Origin: an uncultured Rhodobacter sp.
Lineage (GTDB): Bacteria > Pseudomonadota > Alphaproteobacteria > Rhodobacterales > Rhodobacteraceae
Length of the DNA: 64,000 bases
Reading direction: 5' to 3'
NCBI GenBank assembly: GCA_945952585.1
Contig: CAMFII010000004.1
Coordinates: forward strand, 214,813 to 278,812
Translations under genes and position numbers: made by a program
Notes under the pieces: generated by a model
Seen by the model: the letters and a program-made list of their open reading frames with translations, nothing else
Told to the model about the DNA's origin: nothing
The model's database searches: none
Part shown: piece by piece, positions 1-9,013 of the stretch
Layout: the number at the start of each line of letters is the position of its first letter
Numbering within the stretch: position 1 is the first letter of the stretch

Positions 1-1
1 G

Positions 2-934
2 GCGCTGAGCCGCGAATACCCGGAAGAGTTCGAGGTTGACGACGCCTACAAATCCACGCTGCCCGACCTGCAGAACGGTCCGGCGAGCCTCATCAAGGGC
101 GCGCGGACCCAGATCCAGCATGTCGGCATCTCGAACTTCCGCCTGCCGATCCGCTATCGGACGCGGGACAACGGCGATCTTCTGCTCGAGACCAGCGTGA
201 CCGGCACGGTCAGCCTCGAGGCCGAGAAGAAGGGCATCAACATGAGCCGCATCATGCGGTCCTTCTATGGCCATGCCGAACGCGACTTCAGCTTCGAGGT
301 GATCGAGCACGCGCTGGACGACTACAAGCGCGACCTCGAAAGCTTCGACGCCCGGATCCAGATGCGCTTCTCGTTCCCGGTGAAGGTGAAGTCGCTGCGG
401 TCCGGCCTTTCGGGCTGGCAGTATTACGACATCGCGCTGGAACTGGTCGACCGGGCCGGGGTCCGCAAGAAGATCATGCATCTCGACTACGTCTATTCCT
501 CGACCTGCCCCTGCTCGCTGGAGCTGTCGGAACACGCCCGGCGCGAGCGCGGCCAACTGGCAACGCCGCATTCGCAGCGGTCGGTTGCGCGCATCTCGGT
601 CGAGGTGGTGGGCAAGCAATGCCTGTGGTTCGAGGACCTGATCGAGATCGCCCGCTCGGCGGTGCCGACGGAAACGCAGGTCATGGTCAAGCGCGAGGAT
701 GAACAGGCCTTTGCCGAGCTGAACGCTGCGAACCCGATCTTCGTCGAGGATGCCGCGCGCAGCTTCTGCGAGGCGCTGGAGCGTGACCCGCGGGTCGGCG
801 ATTTCCGCGTGGTGGCGAGCCATCAGGAAAGCCTGCACAGCCATGACGCGGTCAGCCTCCTGACCCAAGGCGAGACCTTCTCGGCAGAGAGCCTCGACCC
901 TCGGCTCTTCGCCTCGCTCGTGCACACGGGCTAA
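2..934 (+). CDS. folE2: GTP cyclohydrolase IB (FolE2), 5' truncated by window edge
   Basis: FolE2 converts GTP to 7,8-dihydroneopterin triphosphate, the first step of folate synthesis. The frame is open from base 2, so the true start lies left of the window; an internal ATG-started reading from 197 would miss the conserved IQHVGISNFRLPI segment encoded near 114-156. The motif STCPCS (near 500-517), with the family's catalytic cysteine, and the LxLSEHARRE stretch after it identify the type IB enzyme rather than the zinc-only FolE (IA) family. The stop at 932-934 is 40 bases before trkH. folB and folP occur about 15 kb downstream, so three folate genes are in the window but not in one operon. 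Confidence 0.95.
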   Translation, partial: ALSREYPEEFEVDDAYKSTLPDLQNGPASLIKGARTQIQHVGISNFRLPIRYRTRDNGDLLLETSVTGTVSLEAEKKGINMSRIMRSFYGHAERDFSFEVIEHALDDYKRDLESFDARIQMRFSFPVKVKSLRSGLSGWQYYDIALELVDRAGVRKKIMHLDYVYSSTCPCSLELSEHARRERGQLATPHSQRSVARISVEVVGKQCLWFEDLIEIARSAVPTETQVMVKREDEQAFAELNAANPIFVEDAARSFCEALERDPRVGDFRVVASHQESLHSHDAVSLLTQGETFSAESLDPRLFASLVHTG

Positions 935-974
935 GACCGCCGGACGCGCCTTGACAGGCCGCGCGGGGCTGTCC

Positions 975-2435
975 ATGCCTTCACGCATGATTGACCTGCG
1001 CCCCGTGGGCTACATCGTCGCGGTGATGATCGTCGTTCTCGGCGTGCTCATGCTCATTCCCGCGGCGGTGGACTGGGTGGCGGAGTCGGGAAACCAGCGG
1101 GCGTTCCTGACCTGCGCGGTCGTTTCCGTTTCCTTCGGCCTGTGTCTGGCCCTGGCGACGCGCAACTCGCTAGGGCAGGCCATTTCGGTCCGGCAGGCCT
1201 TCCTGTTGACGGCGGCGATCTGGATTGTCGTTCCGCTGGTTGGTTCTCTGCCGCTTATGGTCGGGGCTCCCAATGCCCGTTTCGTCGATGCCTATTTCGA
1301 GGCGGTTTCCGGAATCACCACGACAGGATCGACCGTGATCGTCGGCCTGGACAAGCTTCCAGCGGGGATGAATCTGTGGCGTGGGATGCTGAACTGGCTG
1401 GGCGGCCTCGGCATCGCCTTCGTCGCGATGATCTTCCTGCCGGTGATGCGCGTCGGCGGCATGCAATTCTTCCGGACTGAAGGGTTCGACACCTTCGGCA
1501 AGATCGCGCCCAGGGCCACCGACATCGCCCTGTCGCTGCTATGGGTCTATGCCGGGCTGACCGTGGCTTGTGCGCTGACTTACCTCGCGGTCGGAATGAC
1601 GCCGCTGGATGCCGTGGTCAATGCCATGGCCTCGATCGCGACCGGGGGGTTTTCGCCCACCGACATGTCGTTCACCAAGTACCAGGGCGCTGGCGAATAT
1701 GCCGGGGCGCTGTTCATGATCCTCGGCAGCCTGCCCTATATCCGCTACGTCCAGATGATCACCGGCAGCCCGGTGGTGATGTGGCGAGACCGGCAGGCGC
1801 GGTCCTATGTGACGTGGTTGCTGATCGCCGTGGTCATGGTCACGGTCTGGCGGCTCAGCGCTCATGGCGGCGCGGTCGAGCCGGTGTTCCGCGAGGCGCT
1901 GTTCAACCTGACCTCGATCATGAGCGGCACCGGGTTCTTTTCGGGCTCCTTCGGGGGATGGGGCAGTTTCTCGATGGTGGTGGCCTTCGCGGTCGGGCTG
2001 ATTGGCGGCTGTTCCTCGTCTAGCTCCGGGGCCCTGACCGTCTTCCGGGTGAAGGTCTCGCTTTCGGCGATCATGGCGCAGATGCGCCTCATCGCCTCGC
2101 CCAGCCAGATCATCCCGGTCAAGTACGATGGCCGGACCGTCGATGACGAGACGATGAACGGCATCGTGATGTATGTCTGCGCCTATATCCTGACGATCGG
2201 CGTGATGAGCGTCGCGGTGACGCTGGTCGGCGTCGATACCGAGTCGGCGCTGATGGCGGTGTGGACCTCGATCGGGAACATCGGCTACGGCTACGGCCCG
2301 CTCGTCGCGCCGACCGGCACCTTTGTCGACTTTCCTGATCCGGCGAAGGTGCTTCTGATCGCGACAATGCTCATGGGGCGGCTCGCGCTGCTGTCGATCT
2401 TCGTCATCGTCATGCCAAGGTTCTGGATGCGCTGA
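975..2435 (+). CDS. trkH: TrkH family potassium uptake protein
   Basis: Membrane subunit of a Trk-type K+ transporter, 486 residues with hydrophobic segments throughout. Four pore-loop-like motifs are recognisable in order: SGITTTGST, MASIATGGFS, TSIMSGTGFF and SIGNIGYGYG, each carrying the selectivity glycine of the family. I prefer the ATG at 975, which has GGGG seven bases upstream, over an in-frame TTG at 951; the length then matches typical TrkH. No TrkA gene is next to it. The stop codon touches the hairpin at 2435-2481 shared with the convergent synthase gene. Confidence 0.93.
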   Translation: MPSRMIDLRPVGYIVAVMIVVLGVLMLIPAAVDWVAESGNQRAFLTCAVVSVSFGLCLALATRNSLGQAISVRQAFLLTAAIWIVVPLVGSLPLMVGAPNARFVDAYFEAVSGITTTGSTVIVGLDKLPAGMNLWRGMLNWLGGLGIAFVAMIFLPVMRVGGMQFFRTEGFDTFGKIAPRATDIALSLLWVYAGLTVACALTYLAVGMTPLDAVVNAMASIATGGFSPTDMSFTKYQGAGEYAGALFMILGSLPYIRYVQMITGSPVVMWRDRQARSYVTWLLIAVVMVTVWRLSAHGGAVEPVFREALFNLTSIMSGTGFFSGSFGGWGSFSMVVAFAVGLIGGCSSSSSGALTVFRVKVSLSAIMAQMRLIASPSQIIPVKYDGRTVDDETMNGIVMYVCAYILTIGVMSVAVTLVGVDTESALMAVWTSIGNIGYGYGPLVAPTGTFVDFPDPAKVLLIATMLMGRLALLSIFVIVMPRFWMR

Positions 2436-2481
2436 AGCCGGCGCCGCACCTTGCCCCATGTGGCAGGGGAGGCACCGGCTT
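2435..2481. terminator. Bidirectional hairpin between trkH and the ketosynthase gene
   Basis: AAGCCGG (2435-2441) pairs with CCGGCTT (2475-2481), with a second inner G+C-rich pairing of CCTTGCC with GGCAGGGG. It lies exactly between the stops of two convergent genes, which supports a shared terminator. There is only a short T run on the plus side. Confidence 0.5.
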
Positions 2482-2499
2482 TCCCGTCGGATTGGTGCG

Positions 2500-3768
2500 T
2501 CAGTCCAGCCGGCTGAAGACCAGCGCCGCGTTGACGCCGCCGAAGCCGAAGGCGTTCGACAGCACATGCTTGACCGTGCTGCGCCGCGCTTTGCCCGTGA
2601 CAAGGTCGAAGCCCTGCGCCCCCTCCATCGGCGTGTCGATGTTCAGCCCGGCCGGAAGCACCTGGTCGCGCAGGGCCAGAACCGAAAACGCAGCTTCGAT
2701 CGCCCCGGCCGCACCCAGCATGTGCCCTGTCGCCGACTTGGTCGAACTCACCGGCACGCCGCCGCCGCCAGGACCGAAGACCTGCGTCAAGGCGGCAAGC
2801 TCGGCCGCGTCGCCGACCGGCGTCGATGTCGCATGGGCGTTGACGTATCCAATTTCGGCCGCGGCGACCCCGGCCATGGCCAGCGCCATTTCCATCGCTC
2901 GTGCCGCCTCGCGGCCATCCGCCCAGCCGGCGGTGACGTGATGGGCATCCGTGGTCGTTCCATACCCCGTCACGGCGGCAAGCGGCCGGGCGCCCCGCGC
3001 CACGGCATGGCTGAGCCGCTCGATGACCAGCATGGCCGCCCCTTCGGACAGGACGAAACCCTCATGCGCCACATCGAAGGGGCGAGAGGCGCGTCCAGGA
3101 TCGTCATTGAAGCCAAAGGCCAGCGCCCGCGCAGCGGTGAAGCCGCCGATGGCGACCGGATCGACGCAAGCCTCGGTCCCGCCGCAGATCGCGATGTCGG
3201 CCTCGCCCGAGCGGATCAGCCGCATCGCGTCGCCGATCGCCTGCGCCGACGCCGCACAAGCGGTGACCGGCGCACCGGAAGGACCGTGAAAGCCGAAGCG
3301 GATCGAGATCTGGCCGGTCGCGAGGTTCGGCAGGAACGACGGAACGACAAAAGGCGACAGGCGCCGCACCCCGGACGTCCGGATCGTTTCGGCCGCGGCG
3401 GTGATCGCAGGCACCCCACCGACTCCGGTGCCGATGATGGTCGCCGTGCGCCGGCCCTGCTCGGGCGTGTCGGGATGCCAGCCGGCCTGATCCAGCGCCT
3501 CCTGCGCGGCGGCGACGGCGTAATGGATGAAAAGGTCGGTCTTGCGCAGGTCCTGCGGGGACATCGCCGCTTCGGGATCGAAGCCGAAGGATCCTTCGCT
3601 GGCAGACGGGACAAGACCCGCGATCCCGCATTTCCAGCCGTCGCTGTTGAAGCGAGTGTTCCTGACAATCCCGCTTTCACCCGCCAGAAGCCTGGACCAG
3701 GTGGCCTTCATCCCCGCCCCGAGCGGGGTGATCGCGCCAAGGCCGGTGACAACGATGGGATCCTGCAT
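2500..3768 (-). CDS. Beta-ketoacyl-ACP synthase (FabF-like)
   Basis: Thiolase-fold condensing enzyme of 422 residues that joins an acyl chain to malonyl-ACP. The nucleophile is Cys171 in VTACAAS; the two catalytic histidines are in NAHATST and SATGHML near the C-terminus. ATG at 3768 has a clear GGAGG eight bases upstream; a longer reading frame back to 3933 runs into the regulator gene and is not needed. It stands alone, without acpP, fabD or fabG, and directly follows a MarR-family gene in the same direction, so it is probably a second FabF-type synthase under special control rather than the housekeeping fabF. The substrate chain cannot be told from sequence. Confidence 0.88.
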   Translation of the reverse strand: MQDPIVVTGLGAITPLGAGMKATWSRLLAGESGIVRNTRFNSDGWKCGIAGLVPSASEGSFGFDPEAAMSPQDLRKTDLFIHYAVAAAQEALDQAGWHPDTPEQGRRTATIIGTGVGGVPAITAAAETIRTSGVRRLSPFVVPSFLPNLATGQISIRFGFHGPSGAPVTACAASAQAIGDAMRLIRSGEADIAICGGTEACVDPVAIGGFTAARALAFGFNDDPGRASRPFDVAHEGFVLSEGAAMLVIERLSHAVARGARPLAAVTGYGTTTDAHHVTAGWADGREAARAMEMALAMAGVAAAEIGYVNAHATSTPVGDAAELAALTQVFGPGGGGVPVSSTKSATGHMLGAAGAIEAAFSVLALRDQVLPAGLNIDTPMEGAQGFDLVTGKARRSTVKHVLSNAFGFGGVNAALVFSRLD

Positions 3769-3786
3769 TGCTATGCCTCCGTGTAT

Positions 3787-3817
3787 TTGCACTGTGCATA
3801 TACATCGTGCAGGGCAA
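3787..3817. promoter_or_regulatory. Imperfect inverted repeat, candidate MarR operator
   Basis: TTGCACTGTGC and GTGCAGGGCAA face each other across nine A+T-rich bases (8 of 11 arm positions match). It lies in the 71-base gap between the MarR gene and the ketosynthase gene, 19 bases upstream of the latter's start codon. Size and symmetry suit a MarR dimer, but binding is inferred only. Confidence 0.4.
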
Positions 3818-3839
3818 GCACAAGATGGGGCGGCAGGGC

Positions 3840-4259
3840 TCAACCCTTGGAAAGGTGCTTCGCGACCCGCAGATAGGTCTCCGCATCGGCGACGGTCAAA
3901 CCAGAGAGAAATTCCCTCTGGGCCTGCTGCCATTCGACAAGCAATTGATCCAGAAGGATTTCGCCGGTCTCCGTCAGTTCGCAGATACGCGCCGGCCCGC
4001 TGGATCGAACCCGGCGGATCAGTGCCTTGGCTTCGAGCAGGTCGAGGTTGCGCGTCAGGCTGGTCCGGTCGAGCGAGACCTTGTGGGCCAGGCTCGCGAC
4101 GGGTTCGCCGGGATGATAGCGGATCGTGGCGAGCAGCGAGAACTGCTGCACGGTGACGCCAAAGGGCTTCAGCTTGGCGTCATAGCGGCGCAGCAGCGTC
4201 CGGGCCGCCGAAACGGTGTTCAGCACAAGACAGCGGGCAAGGTCCTCGGGCAGGGTCAT
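3840..4259 (-). CDS. MarR family transcriptional regulator
   Basis: 139 residues with the MarR winged-helix layout: N-terminal dimerisation helix, a helix-turn-helix around VASLAHKVSLDRTSLTRNLD, and a wing near KALIRRVRSS followed by a long C-terminal helix. It is transcribed in the same direction as, and just ahead of, the beta-ketoacyl-ACP synthase gene, and an inverted repeat occupies the gap between them. The reasonable inference is a local regulator of that synthase or of its own two-gene unit, possibly responding to a fatty acid or phenolic ligand. Confidence 0.88.
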   Translation of the reverse strand: MTLPEDLARCLVLNTVSAARTLLRRYDAKLKPFGVTVQQFSLLATIRYHPGEPVASLAHKVSLDRTSLTRNLDLLEAKALIRRVRSSGPARICELTETGEILLDQLLVEWQQAQREFLSGLTVADAETYLRVAKHLSKG

Positions 4260-4303
4260 CGCGCGACCTTGCGGGGCAGAGAAGGGCGGGTCAAGCGGTG
4301 GTT

Positions 4304-4328
4304 GGGCGGCCTGATGCGGCCGCCGCCC
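4304..4328 (-). terminator. Hairpin after the SPOR/peptidase-like gene
   Basis: GGGCGGC (4304-4310) and GCCGCCC (4322-4328) form a G+C-rich stem directly after the minus-strand stop at 4330. No T run follows, so it may be a Rho-dependent or weak terminator. Confidence 0.35.
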
Positions 4329-4329
4329 T

Positions 4330-6108
4330 TCATTTCCAGCAGGAGACGAGAACCGTCATCGCCAGCGCCTGCCGCGTCAGATCCTCGGGCGGCAGCGCGC
4401 CAACCTCGGTCGAGGCGGTCGTCTTGATCCCTGCAGCTGTCAGGCGCTCGGCAATCGCACCCGAGGCGGCAGCAAAGGCAACCTCGGCGGGCAGGACCTG
4501 TTTGCCGTCGCTGGCGCGCGGCAAGAGCATTCCCACCACTGCGCCTGTTCCGTCAAGGACAGGGCCGCCCGCGTCCCCGGCGCGCGTTGCGAGATCCAGC
4601 CGCTTGAGACCGGGTTCGCCGTTCAGGCCGGTCTGGGCCTCGACCGTGCCGAAGGTCAGCGTCGGGGCGGGCAGGGCGTCTTCATAGGGGTAGCTCGCCA
4701 GGGCAACTTGGGCGCCGATCCGTTCCGCCAGCGGCTGGAAGCGGGCGTAGCCGCGCGGGGCGAGCTTTGTCTTGGGCGTCAGCACGGCAAGCCCGGTCGC
4801 CTCATCGGTCAGGCTGACCTCCATCTCGGTGCCGCCGTCGATGGTGACGCGGGTGCAGGAGCGCAGGGCATCAGTGGTCGTCAGGACACGGCCGGACGCG
4901 TCGATGAAGAAGCCCGAGCGCGAATAGTCGGGACGGCGCAGGTCCAGCCCCGCGACCATGCCCTGCTTCTGCGCATCGTCCATCGGCGCAAGGCCCGGGT
5001 CCAGCGCGCGGTCGCCCGTCGGCTTGAAGCTCGATTTCATCGCGGCCAGCGCCGGGGCAACCTCGTCCGACTTCGCCACCGGCCAGACCAGCGTGTACCC
5101 TTTGACCAGGCCACCGGCGAGTTCGACATGGGTGAAGCTTTCGATCTCGCCGTTCCGGCCAGAGATCTCGAAGCCGCGTTCCGAACGGTCGCGCGGGCCG
5201 TCAAGCGGCACGATCTCAAGCGACTGCATCATGTCGTAAAGGCCGTAAAGCGTTGTCAGATCGCCCGGTTCGCTGATGAGAAGGGCGCGCACGCCGCTGC
5301 CGTTCTTTTCGCGGTACTGAACAAAAGGCGGGGCATAACTGTCGAATTCCACCATCGCGAGCGGCAGGGTGATGTCGATGCCGGCCTCCGGTTCGCTGAC
5401 CGGCGTCAGGCCCAGCTTCGCCATCGCGCCGCGATAGGCGGCAAGCAGAGAGCTGCGCTGCGCCGAGGTCAGGACGCCCGTCGCTTCGGCCGCATTGGCC
5501 TCTTGCCAGGCCTGCATCGCCGCCCTCGTGCCCGAACCGAAAGCGCCGTCGATCGCGGCGTCGTAATGGCCGAACCACCCGAGCGCCGCCTGCAACTCTT
5601 TCCGCTCGTCCAGCGTCAGCGCGCCTTCCGAGGCCTTCGCCTGTTCAGGGGTCTCATCCTGGGCTGCGGGCTGCGGGGCCGGATCGACCGGGATGACCGC
5701 GGTCGCATCGGGTGTCGCCGCCGGATCGGTCTGGATCACGGGATCGGGCAGGGCGGTGACCGCAGGCGGGGCAGTCTCGCCCGCGGCGGGCCAGAACTGC
5801 TTGCGGAACTTCCGCCCGTCGTTGATGAAGCTGTCGCCCGGGATCAGACGCTCGCGCTTCAGGTCGCGCAGCTTGGCGTCGGCGTCGGCCGCGTCATAGG
5901 GGCCGAGCAGGATCGCATACCAGCCCGAGGACAGCCCGTAGCCGGAGACATCCGGGAAAGCCCCGGCATAGGCGCGGGCGCGCGTGCTGCCTTCCTCGAG
6001 CGTGGGCTGGGCCTCGATCTGGATCCAGACCTGTGAGGCCAGGGCGGGGGAGCCGAGCAAAAGGGTGAAGAGAACGGCCAAACGAACTGCAAATGCCTTA
6101 AGTCTCAC
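4330..6108 (-). CDS. Secreted SPOR / peptidoglycan-binding protein with catalytically dead trypsin-like domain
   Basis: 592 residues, GTG start. A signal peptide ending near LGSPALA is followed by a SPOR-like segment (about 25-110), a proline/alanine-rich linker, a PG_binding_1-like segment (about 165-230, with YDAAIDGAFGSGTRAAM), a central domain, and a trypsin/HtrA-like domain from about 385. In that last domain all three catalytic positions look lost: VLTTTDAL (about 408-415) replaces the usual LTNxHV, TGLAVL (near 438) replaces TDLAVL, and GDAGGP puts alanine at 513 in place of serine. The protein is therefore probably a periplasmic wall-binding scaffold and not a protease. It stands alone between marR and glyQ. 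Confidence 0.85.
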   Translation of the reverse strand: MRLKAFAVRLAVLFTLLLGSPALASQVWIQIEAQPTLEEGSTRARAYAGAFPDVSGYGLSSGWYAILLGPYDAADADAKLRDLKRERLIPGDSFINDGRKFRKQFWPAAGETAPPAVTALPDPVIQTDPAATPDATAVIPVDPAPQPAAQDETPEQAKASEGALTLDERKELQAALGWFGHYDAAIDGAFGSGTRAAMQAWQEANAAEATGVLTSAQRSSLLAAYRGAMAKLGLTPVSEPEAGIDITLPLAMVEFDSYAPPFVQYREKNGSGVRALLISEPGDLTTLYGLYDMMQSLEIVPLDGPRDRSERGFEISGRNGEIESFTHVELAGGLVKGYTLVWPVAKSDEVAPALAAMKSSFKPTGDRALDPGLAPMDDAQKQGMVAGLDLRRPDYSRSGFFIDASGRVLTTTDALRSCTRVTIDGGTEMEVSLTDEATGLAVLTPKTKLAPRGYARFQPLAERIGAQVALASYPYEDALPAPTLTFGTVEAQTGLNGEPGLKRLDLATRAGDAGGPVLDGTGAVVGMLLPRASDGKQVLPAEVAFAAASGAIAERLTAAGIKTTASTEVGALPPEDLTRQALAMTVLVSCWK

Positions 6109-6221
6109 GCCAACCTCGTCCTGCGTCGTGCTTGTGAAATCGAGGCGTATCTAGCAGAGCCCTTGGCGGATGCACGTCAAATCCGACAGAGGAAATACCA
6201 CTTCCTTGCCGGGGGCACACA

Positions 6222-6250
6222 TTGACCCTTTGACCCGCCTTGCCTATGGA
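6222..6250 (+). promoter_or_regulatory. Sigma-70-type promoter of glyQ
   Basis: TTGACC (6222-6227), 17 bases, TATGGA (6245-6250). Transcription would begin near 6257, leaving a short leader with CAGGAG before the glyQ ATG at 6278. It supports that start rather than an upstream in-frame ATG at 6170. Confidence 0.6.
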
Positions 6251-6277
6251 AGGGGCGCCTTCTTCAGGAGACTTGCG

Positions 6278-7216
6278 ATGACCGGCAGCCCCAGCACGCC
6301 CAAGAGCTTTCAGGAAATCCTGATGCGGCTTCAGGCCTATTGGGCCGCCCAGGGCTGCGCCGTTCTCCAGCCCTATGACATGGAAGTGGGGGCGGGCACC
6401 TTCCACCCGGGCACCACGCTGCGCTCGCTCGGCTCGCGCCCCTGGGCCGCGGCCTATGTCCAGCCCTCGCGCCGCCCGACCGACGGGCGCTATGGCGAGA
6501 ACCCGAACCGGCTCCAGCACTACTACCAGTACCAGGTCCTCATCAAACCGTCGCCGCCCGACCTGCAGGCGCTGTATCTCGGCTCGCTCCAGGCGATCGG
6601 CATCGACATGGACCTGCACGACATCCGCTTTGTCGAGGATGACTGGGAAAGCCCGACGCTCGGCGCGTGGGGCCTCGGCTGGGAGGTGTGGTGCGACGGG
6701 ATGGAGGTCAGCCAGTTCACCTATTTCCAGCAGGTCGGCGGCCATGACTGCAAGCCGGTCTCGGGCGAGCTGACCTACGGGCTGGAGCGGCTGGCGATGT
6801 ATGTCCTTGGCATCGACCATGTCATGGACATGCCGTTCAACGATCCGCAGTCGCCGATCTCGCTGACCTATGGCGACATCTTCCGCCAGACCGAGCAGGA
6901 ATATTCGCGCTGGAACTTCGATCAGGCCGATACCGAGATGCTGTTCCAGCATTTCCGCGATGCCGAGACCGAGTGCGAGCGCATCCTCGCTGCCCCGGTG
7001 CGCGACAAGGCGGGCCGCGCCATCATCATGGCGCACCCGGCCTATGACCAATGCATCAAGGCCAGCCACCTCTTCAACCTGCTCGACGCCCGCGGGGTGA
7101 TTTCGGTCACCGAACGGCAGGCCTATATCGGCCGCGTCCGGGCGCTGGCCAAGAAATGCGCCGATGCCTTCGTCATGACCGAGGCGGGCGGCGGCAATCC
7201 GGCGGAGGCCGCGTGA
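6278..7216 (+). CDS. glyQ: Glycyl-tRNA synthetase alpha subunit
   Basis: Catalytic alpha subunit of the bacterial alpha2beta2 glycyl-tRNA synthetase, charging tRNA-Gly in the cytoplasm. The 312-residue product starts at ATG 6278 after CAGGAG and shows the family's highly conserved blocks: [53 protein letters not shown] and the class II aaRS core [12 protein letters not shown]. The partner glyS begins at 9751; three other genes lie between. The stop overlaps the next gene's GTG start (GTGA). Confidence 0.97.
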   Translation: MTGSPSTPKSFQEILMRLQAYWAAQGCAVLQPYDMEVGAGTFHPGTTLRSLGSRPWAAAYVQPSRRPTDGRYGENPNRLQHYYQYQVLIKPSPPDLQALYLGSLQAIGIDMDLHDIRFVEDDWESPTLGAWGLGWEVWCDGMEVSQFTYFQQVGGHDCKPVSGELTYGLERLAMYVLGIDHVMDMPFNDPQSPISLTYGDIFRQTEQEYSRWNFDQADTEMLFQHFRDAETECERILAAPVRDKAGRAIIMAHPAYDQCIKASHLFNLLDARGVISVTERQAYIGRVRALAKKCADAFVMTEAGGGNPAEAA

Positions 7217-7734
7217 CGGCTGGGAAACTTGTGGCGGGGGCCATCGTGCTGACAGGGTTGATTGCCGGCATCGCGATGTGGTGGCTGCAGGTCTACGCCT
7301 ATTACGAGCCTGCCGTCTTCGCGCAGGGGCAGGAAATCACCTTGATGCCGATCGAGGGTGACGTGCCCGAGGCGATCGCCGTGGCGAACCTGCAGGGGAT
7401 AGACGCCACCTCGTCGCCGCTGCGCTTCCGCGCCTGCTTCACCACGCCCCTGTCGCTGGCGACGCTGACCGAGACGTACCGGCTTTACGACAAGCCCGAG
7501 CCCCTGAATGCGCCGTCCTGGTTCGACTGCTTCGACGCAAATGCCATTGGCGAGGCGCTGGAGCGGGGCGAGGCGCTGGCTTTCCTGTCGATCCCGGATG
7601 TCGAATCCCGGACAGACCCGCAAACCGGCAAGGTCCGTCCCTCGGGCGTGGACCGGGTCGTGGCGGTCTTTCCCGACGGGCGCGCCTATGCCTGGCACCA
7701 ACTGAACGCCGCTGATCAGGAGCAAAGCCAATGA
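7213..7734 (+). CDS. DUF6446 family membrane-anchored protein
   Basis: 173 residues starting at a GTG that overlaps the glyQ stop. One N-terminal hydrophobic segment (about residues 5-25) anchors a probably periplasmic domain with the pattern SPLRFRACF near the middle and a C-terminal [16 protein letters not shown]. Proteins of this type occur beside glyQ/glyS in Rhodobacteraceae; their function is not known to me. The tight overlaps on both sides (GTGA with glyQ, ATGA with gltS) show translation-level coupling in one operon. Confidence 0.8.
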   Translation: MTAGKLVAGAIVLTGLIAGIAMWWLQVYAYYEPAVFAQGQEITLMPIEGDVPEAIAVANLQGIDATSSPLRFRACFTTPLSLATLTETYRLYDKPEPLNAPSWFDCFDANAIGEALERGEALAFLSIPDVESRTDPQTGKVRPSGVDRVVAVFPDGRAYAWHQLNAADQEQSQ

Positions 7735-8942
7735 CCGGCGCGCCGATCTCGGTTCCCGCCTTCGAGGCGGCGACCCTGGGTTTCCTGGTCTACCTGATCG
7801 GCGTGCAGATCACCCACCGCCTCCGCTTCCTGCGCGACTTCAACATCCCCGAGCCGGTCAGCGGCGGCCTGATCGCGGCGCTGGTGACGCTTGGCATCTA
7901 CCTGCTCATCGGTCGTCCAGTCGAGTTCGACCTTTCGGTGCGCGACTACCTTCTGATCCTGTTCTTCTCGGGGATCGGCCTGAATGCCCGGCTGACCGAT
8001 CTGGCCAGCCGCGGCAAGCCGCTCCTGATCCTGCTCGGGCTGACGGTCTGCCTGATCTTCCTGCAGAATGTCCTCGGGCTGTTCACCGCCCTGGCCTTCG
8101 GCCTGCCGCCCAATCTCGGGGTGCTGCTCGGATCGGCCAGCCTCATCGGCGGTCACGGCACGACCATCGCCTGGGCCCCGGCCGTGGCCGAGGAGACCGG
8201 GTTTCCCGGCGCGATGGAGCTTGGCATCGCCAGCGCGACGCTCGGCCTGATCGCCGCTGCGCTGCTTGGGGGGCCGGTCGCGCGCTTCCTGATCGAGCGC
8301 AACAAGCTTGAGCCGGCGCAGTCCGATGCAGCCCCCGCGCTTGGCATCGAATTCGCGGACGAGGCGAAGACCTCGATCACGCCCACCGACCTGATGCGGG
8401 CGATGATGACGCTGCATGTGGTGATGATCATCGGGCTTGCCTTGTCCGACACGATCGCGCTGACCGGGCTGAAGCTGCCGAGCTTCGTCCCCTGCATGCT
8501 GGTCGCGATTGCCTATGCCAACCTGGTCCCGCTGGTCCTGCCGCGCCTGCCGCGCGTCGCGGGAACGCCGGCCCTGTCGCTTGTCACCGATTTCGCGCTT
8601 GGCGCCTTCCTTGCCATGTCGCTGATGGCGATGCAGCTCTGGACGCTGAAGGGTCTTGGCTTGCTCATGGCCGTGTCCGTGACGCTGCAGACGGTGATGG
8701 CGGTGGCCTTCGTGCTGTTCCTGCTGTTCCGCCTGATGGGCGGGCAGTACCTTGCGGCGGTTCTGGCGGCCGGCTTCCTTGGCTTCGGCCTTGGCGCCAC
8801 CCCGACCGCCATCGCCAACATGAACGCCGTGACCAAGCGCTACGGCCCCGCACCCCTGGCCTTCGTCATCCTGCCGCTGGTCTCGGCCTTCTTCGTGGAC
8901 ATCGCCAACGCGGCGGTGATCCAGCTTTTCCTTGCCCTGTAG
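7731..8942 (+). CDS. gltS: Sodium/glutamate symporter
   Basis: 403 residues, about ten hydrophobic segments. Typical GltS family blocks are present: the early GxLIAALV-type helix, the first core with GLNARLTDL, the pore region SLIGGHGTTIAWAP and its second-half counterpart LGATPTAIANMNAV. It imports glutamate with Na+. It overlaps the DUF6446 gene by ATGA and ends 71 bases before the methyltransferase gene. Its place inside a glycyl-tRNA synthetase operon is unusual. Confidence 0.93.
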   Translation: MTGAPISVPAFEAATLGFLVYLIGVQITHRLRFLRDFNIPEPVSGGLIAALVTLGIYLLIGRPVEFDLSVRDYLLILFFSGIGLNARLTDLASRGKPLLILLGLTVCLIFLQNVLGLFTALAFGLPPNLGVLLGSASLIGGHGTTIAWAPAVAEETGFPGAMELGIASATLGLIAAALLGGPVARFLIERNKLEPAQSDAAPALGIEFADEAKTSITPTDLMRAMMTLHVVMIIGLALSDTIALTGLKLPSFVPCMLVAIAYANLVPLVLPRLPRVAGTPALSLVTDFALGAFLAMSLMAMQLWTLKGLGLLMAVSVTLQTVMAVAFVLFLLFRLMGGQYLAAVLAAGFLGFGLGATPTAIANMNAVTKRYGPAPLAFVILPLVSAFFVDIANAAVIQLFLAL

Positions 8943-8959
8943 CTCAACTCCCTATTGTT

Positions 8960-8989
8960 TTGCATTGCCGGCACAAGCGCTGCTAAAAA
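8960..8989 (+). promoter_or_regulatory. Possible promoter for the methyltransferase-glyS segment
   Basis: TTGCAT (8960-8965), 18 bases, TAAAAA (8984-8989), located in the only sizeable gap (8943-9013) within the glyQ-glyS region. If used, glyS would not depend wholly on the glyQ promoter. Confidence 0.35.
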
Positions 8990-9013
8990 AGGGCAAAACA
9001 GAGCAGGTGCAGG

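Noticed and set aside
951..974. TTG at 951 as the trkH start
   Set aside because: No ribosome site in front, and the extra residues are not hydrophobic or conserved; ATG 975 is better placed.
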